From Streptomyces olivaceus (GTDB lineage: Bacteria; Actinomycetota; Actinomycetes; Streptomycetales; Streptomycetaceae): 64,000 bases of DNA. Positions 60,542 through 64,000 of the stretch are shown one piece after another (positions within the stretch are counted from its first letter, which is position 1; each line of letters starts with the position of its first letter). Position numbers and translations under genes: made by a program. Location of the stretch: assembly GCF_000721235.1 (NCBI RefSeq), contig NZ_JOFH01000011.1, forward strand, positions 62,001 to 126,000. Reading direction: 5' to 3'. Under the pieces are notes generated by a model, which searched no databases, was not told where the DNA came from, and saw only the letters and a program-made list of their open reading frames with translations.

Positions 60542-62668
60542 TCAGGTGTGCAGCGGATTGCCGATGGTCACGTAGACGGACTGGGTGTCCACGGGCCCGA
60601 CCAGTTCGTCGAGACCGTGCATCCGGGTCAGCAGGTTCGCCTTGCAGCGCAGTACCGGCGAGTCGAGGAGGTACCCGGGGAGCGAACCGCCCAGCGGGGC
60701 GGAGCCCGAGGCGAGTGCGCCGAGGAAGCGGCGGAAGGCGGCCAGCAGCAGCCTCTCGTCGGCGAGTCGCTGGGAGCCGAAGGCACCGATGAGGCCGAAC
60801 ACGTTGTTGACGGCGAGGTAGTACGCGAAACGCTCGTCGGTGACGTCGTCGGCCACGAAGGCGTCGCTGCGTCCGCCGACGCCGGGCAGCCGGGCGTCCA
60901 GCTCCACGCGCCGGGACTCGCGGAAGTAGTAGCCCTGGTTGTCGCGGTAGCGGCCGCCGGACGGCCAGCCGTCGGCGTCCAGCAGCACGAGCGTGTTCTG
61001 CTGATGCGCCTCCAGGGCGATTCCCGCGCGGGCGTCCAGCCACAGCACGGGACGGACGACGCGGTGGAGGTAGCGCAGGAACCACTCGGCGGATACGGCG
61101 CCGAGCGGGCGGCCGGTCCGGGCGGCGAGCCCCGCGACGACGGAGGCCAGCCGGGAGCGCGGGACGGAAGTGACGGGAGCGGACGTGCCGGAGGCGTCCG
61201 GGTCGGCCTGTGCGTGTGCGTGTGCGTGTGCGTGTGGCCACCATGCGACGAGACCCGCCAGGCAGGAGACGTCGTCCGAGGGCCGGAACGGGTTGTGCCG
61301 GAGAACGACGTCGAGACCCTGCACGGGTGTGCCCTCCGGTGTGTCGACGGCGAGCCAGGCCGGGTCGCGGACGATGTCGAAGTACGGGTGGGCGGCCCGC
61401 CACTGGGTGGAGAGACCGCCGCGCAGCAGACGGTGGACCTCGACGCCGCGGTGGAGTTCCTTGCGGAGGTTCTCCCGACGGGAGTTGGTGATCTGCAGTG
61501 CCAGCGAGAGCTTGAGCATGGCGGGGGCACCGGTGCGGTGGACGGTACGCACGGAGGAGGTGGGGTGCCACGCGGGGCCCCGCGCGCCGAGGTCCCTGAT
61601 CAGCCCGGCGTCCAGCAGCGCGGTGGTCTCCGGCCGGTGCAGCAGCGCGCGGAACTGCCAGGGATGCAGCGGCAGGAGGGCGTACCCCTCCGGCGGCGTC
61701 GGCCCGCCCGGTGGCGTCGGACCGTCGGACGCGAGCCGCTCGGTGAGCACGGGCGCGGTGACCGGCCGCCCGCGCTCGGTCCACGCCGAGTCGGTGGCGA
61801 GCACGGACGGGGCGACGGCCACCCAGTGCAGGGGGAAGGCGCCACGCGTCTCGGGTGAGTACCGCCGGGCCTCGGACTCCGTCAGGCCCTCGCGGCTCTT
61901 CGGGGCGGGGTGCAGCGGGTGCCCGAGCACAAGCGCCTGCTCGGCGGTGAGGAACAGGTCGGACTCCGCTTCCGCCTCACCGGCACCGGTTCCCGCGCCC
62001 GGCCCCGTCTCCGCGGCCGAACGCGCGTCGCGGTCGCGCTCGCGGTCGCGGTCGCGGAGGAACAGGGCCGTCCGGCGTACGGAGTCGGCGACGCGCGCGA
62101 CGAGGTCGGGGCCGTCGGGCCCCTGGTCGCCGCACCTCTCGCGCACGAGCAGCGCGGCCAGCGTGACCGCGTCCACCGGTGACGCGGAGGCGGGAGCGCC
62201 GGTCAGGCGCGGAGGGCCGAAGTCGTGCCGACCGGTGGGCGACCAGTAGCGGACCGGGACGGTCAGGGCCGTGCCCGACGCCGGGAGCGGGACACGCAGA
62301 ACTCCGTCCTCGGGGGCGGGCACGGCTGTTTCACGGACCCAGCAGCGCAGAAGGTTCTCCGTTGCCGCCGACTGGGCGGCCACGTGCGGATCGGGATGGT
62401 CCAGAGGGTCGTCCCGGCGGTCGTCCGGACGTTCGTCCGGGAGAGCGTCCGGTTGATCGTCCGAGCGGCCGTCCGAGCGGCCGTCCGGGAGAGCGTCCGA
62501 CGGGTCGTGCGGTGGCGTCCGCCCGGCTTCCGGAGCGGTGGCAGGAGGCGGGAGCGGCACCGCCCCCGCGGTGGCGCCGGACCGGGGTGCCGATACGACG
62601 GGGCCGACTGGGCTGCCGGTCTGCCGTTCGGAGACGGAGGCCGCTTCCTGGGTGGGGTCGGTGTGCAA
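60542..62668 (-). CDS. IucA/IucC family NRPS-independent siderophore synthetase
   Basis: 708 residues from TTG 62668, chosen because AAGGA lies 6 bases upstream. The first 100 residues are low-complexity (Pro/Asp/Arg, with DGRSDGRSDD and DERPDDRRDDP repeats). The synthetase core has the ATP-binding LHPWQFRALL, TSSVRTVHRTGAPAMLKLSLALQITNSRREN, and EAHQQNTLVLLDADGWP. A C-terminal FhuF/reductase-like region ends RCKANLLTRMHGLDELVGPVD. It condenses a carboxylic acid with an amine or hydroxylamine using ATP. An in-frame His-Ala repeat (HAHAHAHA) interrupts the core at about residues 479-486. Confidence 0.9.
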   Translation of the reverse strand: MHTDPTQEAASVSERQTGSPVGPVVSAPRSGATAGAVPLPPPATAPEAGRTPPHDPSDALPDGRSDGRSDDQPDALPDERPDDRRDDPLDHPDPHVAAQSAATENLLRCWVRETAVPAPEDGVLRVPLPASGTALTVPVRYWSPTGRHDFGPPRLTGAPASASPVDAVTLAALLVRERCGDQGPDGPDLVARVADSVRRTALFLRDRDRERDRDARSAAETGPGAGTGAGEAEAESDLFLTAEQALVLGHPLHPAPKSREGLTESEARRYSPETRGAFPLHWVAVAPSVLATDSAWTERGRPVTAPVLTERLASDGPTPPGGPTPPEGYALLPLHPWQFRALLHRPETTALLDAGLIRDLGARGPAWHPTSSVRTVHRTGAPAMLKLSLALQITNSRRENLRKELHRGVEVHRLLRGGLSTQWRAAHPYFDIVRDPAWLAVDTPEGTPVQGLDVVLRHNPFRPSDDVSCLAGLVAWWPHAHAHAHAQADPDASGTSAPVTSVPRSRLASVVAGLAARTGRPLGAVSAEWFLRYLHRVVRPVLWLDARAGIALEAHQQNTLVLLDADGWPSGGRYRDNQGYYFRESRRVELDARLPGVGGRSDAFVADDVTDERFAYYLAVNNVFGLIGAFGSQRLADERLLLAAFRRFLGALASGSAPLGGSLPGYLLDSPVLRCKANLLTRMHGLDELVGPVDTQSVYVTIGNPLHT
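61208..61237. repeat. GTGTGC hexanucleotide repeat within siderophore synthetase
   Basis: About five copies of a GTGTGC unit, encoding alternating His-Ala on the minus strand inside the IucA/IucC core. The 6-bp period keeps the frame if the copy number changes. Confidence 0.85.
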
Positions 62669-62712
62669 CGCGGGTCCTTCTGAGGTGCTGGGGCCGGGTC
62701 CGGGCGGGGTTC

Positions 62713-63987
62713 TCAGCGCGGGGCGCGCTGCCCGCGTATCGCTGCGAGGTCGCCGCAGCGCCGGTCCACCGCCTCCAGGGCGTCGGCGAGCCGGTCCAGG
62801 GCGGCCGTCATCTGCTCCTCGGTGACGGTCAGCGGCGGCAGCAGGCGCACGACGTTCGCCGCGGGGCCCGTGCCGTCCACGATCAGTCCGCGGCGCAGAC
62901 ACTCCCGTTGCACGACTCCGGCGAGGCCCCCGGTGGTGCCGCGGGCGGAGCCGGGGCCGGGCCCCGGGGCGTCGTCGTCCGGTGTCGTCAGCTCGACGCC
63001 GGTCATCAGACCCCGTCCCCGCACGTCGGCGACGCACGCGAACCGCTCGGCCAGGGGGCGCAGCCGGGCCAGCGCCCGGGCGCCGAGCGCGGCGGCGTGC
63101 TCGGCGAGGCGGTGTTCGCGGACGTGCGCGAGCGTGGCCGCGCCCGCGGCCAGGGCGAGCTGGTTGCCGCGGAAGCCACCGCCCTCGGGTCCTGGAGCGG
63201 ATGAGTCGTCCGGCTCGTGGAGGTCGGCGCGGTGCACCACGGCGGCAAGCGGCAGACTGCCGCCGATCGCCTTGGCGAGGATCAGGACGTCGGGTACGGC
63301 ACCGCTGTGGTCGACCGCCCAGAAGGCACCGGTCCGTCCGACGCCCGTCTCCCGCTCGTCGACGACGAACGGGACGGCCCGTTCGGCCGTGAGGGCGCGC
63401 AGACGCCGTACGACGGTGTCCGGGACGGGGCGCACCTCGGCCGCGCTCCCGGCCGGTTCCAGGAACACCCCGGCGGGCCGGGCCCGTCCGGGACCGCCGT
63501 CGTCGGGGACCCAGCGGTGGGCGGCGCCCGTCCGGTCCCGGCCGGTCGCGGCGCGGACCAGTGCGGCCGCCGTGTCGAGCGGGTCCGTCCCGCTCGGGCC
63601 GCAGAACCGCACGCGCGCGTGGTCGGCGAGTCCGGACGGCAGAGTGCGCAGCAACTCGGTGACGAAGGCGTCCTCCACCGGGGTGGTGAGGTTCATGACC
63701 TGCAGCGGGGCACCCGAATCGAGGACTCTGCGGATCGCCTCCAGCACGGCGGGGTGGTTGTGTCCCAGCGCCGAACCCGCCCCCGAGGCGCAGTCCAGGT
63801 AGCGGCGGCCGTCGGCGCCCTCGATGGTGAGCCCCCGTGCCCGGACCGGCACGACCGGAAGGGCACGCGCGTAGGTGCGCGCGGCGGGTTCACGCGCCGG
63901 GCGGCGCCTCGAAGCGCCCTCGCCCTCCCGAACGGCGCGCCCCCGCGCGAGCACCCCGCCTCCGGGCGTCCCCTGCGATCCCGCCAC
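62713..63987 (-). CDS. Class III aminotransferase (diaminobutyrate/siderophore type), internally shortened
   Basis: 424 residues from GTG 63985-63987; the frame is still open to the window edge, so the start is not certain. PLP fold: RYLDCASGAGSALGHNHPAV, FCGPSGTDPLDTAAALVRAATGR, VDERETGVGRTG (Asp binding PLP N1) and Lys in LILAKAIGGSLP (Schiff base). Between ATGR and LEPAGS only about 24 residues remain. Related 2,4-diaminobutyrate aminotransferases have roughly 95, including the YHG motif that stacks PLP. It probably makes a diamine precursor for the siderophore, if active. First gene of the operon. Confidence 0.8.
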   Translation of the reverse strand: MAGSQGTPGGGVLARGRAVREGEGASRRRPAREPAARTYARALPVVPVRARGLTIEGADGRRYLDCASGAGSALGHNHPAVLEAIRRVLDSGAPLQVMNLTTPVEDAFVTELLRTLPSGLADHARVRFCGPSGTDPLDTAAALVRAATGRDRTGAAHRWVPDDGGPGRARPAGVFLEPAGSAAEVRPVPDTVVRRLRALTAERAVPFVVDERETGVGRTGAFWAVDHSGAVPDVLILAKAIGGSLPLAAVVHRADLHEPDDSSAPGPEGGGFRGNQLALAAGAATLAHVREHRLAEHAAALGARALARLRPLAERFACVADVRGRGLMTGVELTTPDDDAPGPGPGSARGTTGGLAGVVQRECLRRGLIVDGTGPAANVVRLLPPLTVTEEQMTAALDRLADALEAVDRRCGDLAAIRGQRAPR

Positions 63988-64000
63988 GGCCTGTCGACCT

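Overview
The window is chromosomal DNA of a Streptomyces. The evidence is the very high GC content with G/C third codon positions, GTG/TTG starts with AGGAG-type ribosome binding sites, a HrdB-type principal sigma factor with a Lys/Ala/Thr-rich N-terminus, a WhiH-like sporulation regulator beside it, and an nrdR-nrdJ / lexA / DinG-type helicase block. As far as I remember S. coelicolor, most genes follow the order of its SCO5837 to SCO5799 region. No tRNA, rRNA, CRISPR array, prophage or insertion sequence was seen.

Layout: (1) 1-7.8 kb: two M16 peptidase-like genes, topoisomerase IV subunit A (parC), a CobW/COG0523 GTPase, a DUF6082-type protein and a small hypothetical protein. (2) About 8-20.6 kb: an accessory block of small redox and ligand-binding enzymes (F420/NADP reductase-like, SDR, quinone oxidoreductase, amidase, epimerase, two paralogous SRPBCC proteins, flavodoxin-like NAD(P)H oxidoreductase, GNAT). 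They are interleaved with two LysR and three TetR regulators, recognisable operators and gene remnants. (3) 21-29.3 kb: a sucrase/ferredoxin-like gene under a putative iron box, a CitA/CitB-type two-component pair, and a second (NarL-type) two-component system joined to a DUF485 protein and a solute:sodium symporter. (4) 29.6-46.6 kb: parE, a DUF7455 protein, a secreted trypsin-like protease, hrdB, whiH, a fused ABC transporter, an NrtR-like Nudix regulator, a DUF4192 protein, a RecQ-phosphoribosyltransferase fusion, hypotheticals and rnhB. (5) 46.7-52.3 kb: a TetR/MFS efflux pair with twin operators, an ADP-ribosylglycohydrolase, a histidine phosphatase, a DUF4937 protein and TerD. (6) 52.4-59.6 kb: nrdJ, nrdR, lexA and a DinG-like helicase. 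(7) 59.9 kb to the right edge: an NRPS-independent siderophore operon (aminotransferase, IucA/IucC synthetase, acetyltransferase).

How the genes work together: parC and parE supply topoisomerase IV but lie about 24 kb apart. nrdR-nrdJ, lexA, the DinG and RecQ helicases and rnhB form a DNA precursor and repair neighbourhood. hrdB and whiH cover vegetative and sporulation transcription. Iron links the iron-box sucrase/ferredoxin gene with the siderophore operon at the right end. Each regulator in the accessory block faces, or lies next to, one enzyme gene or short operon, which suggests independent substrate-responsive cassettes rather than one pathway. The least ordinary items are the siderophore aminotransferase missing its usual PLP-stacking segment, the epimerase plus twin SRPBCC operon, the SDR without Tyr/Lys, the octanucleotide repeat ahead of a sensor kinase, and the RecQ-PRTase and ABC NBD-linker-TMD fusions.
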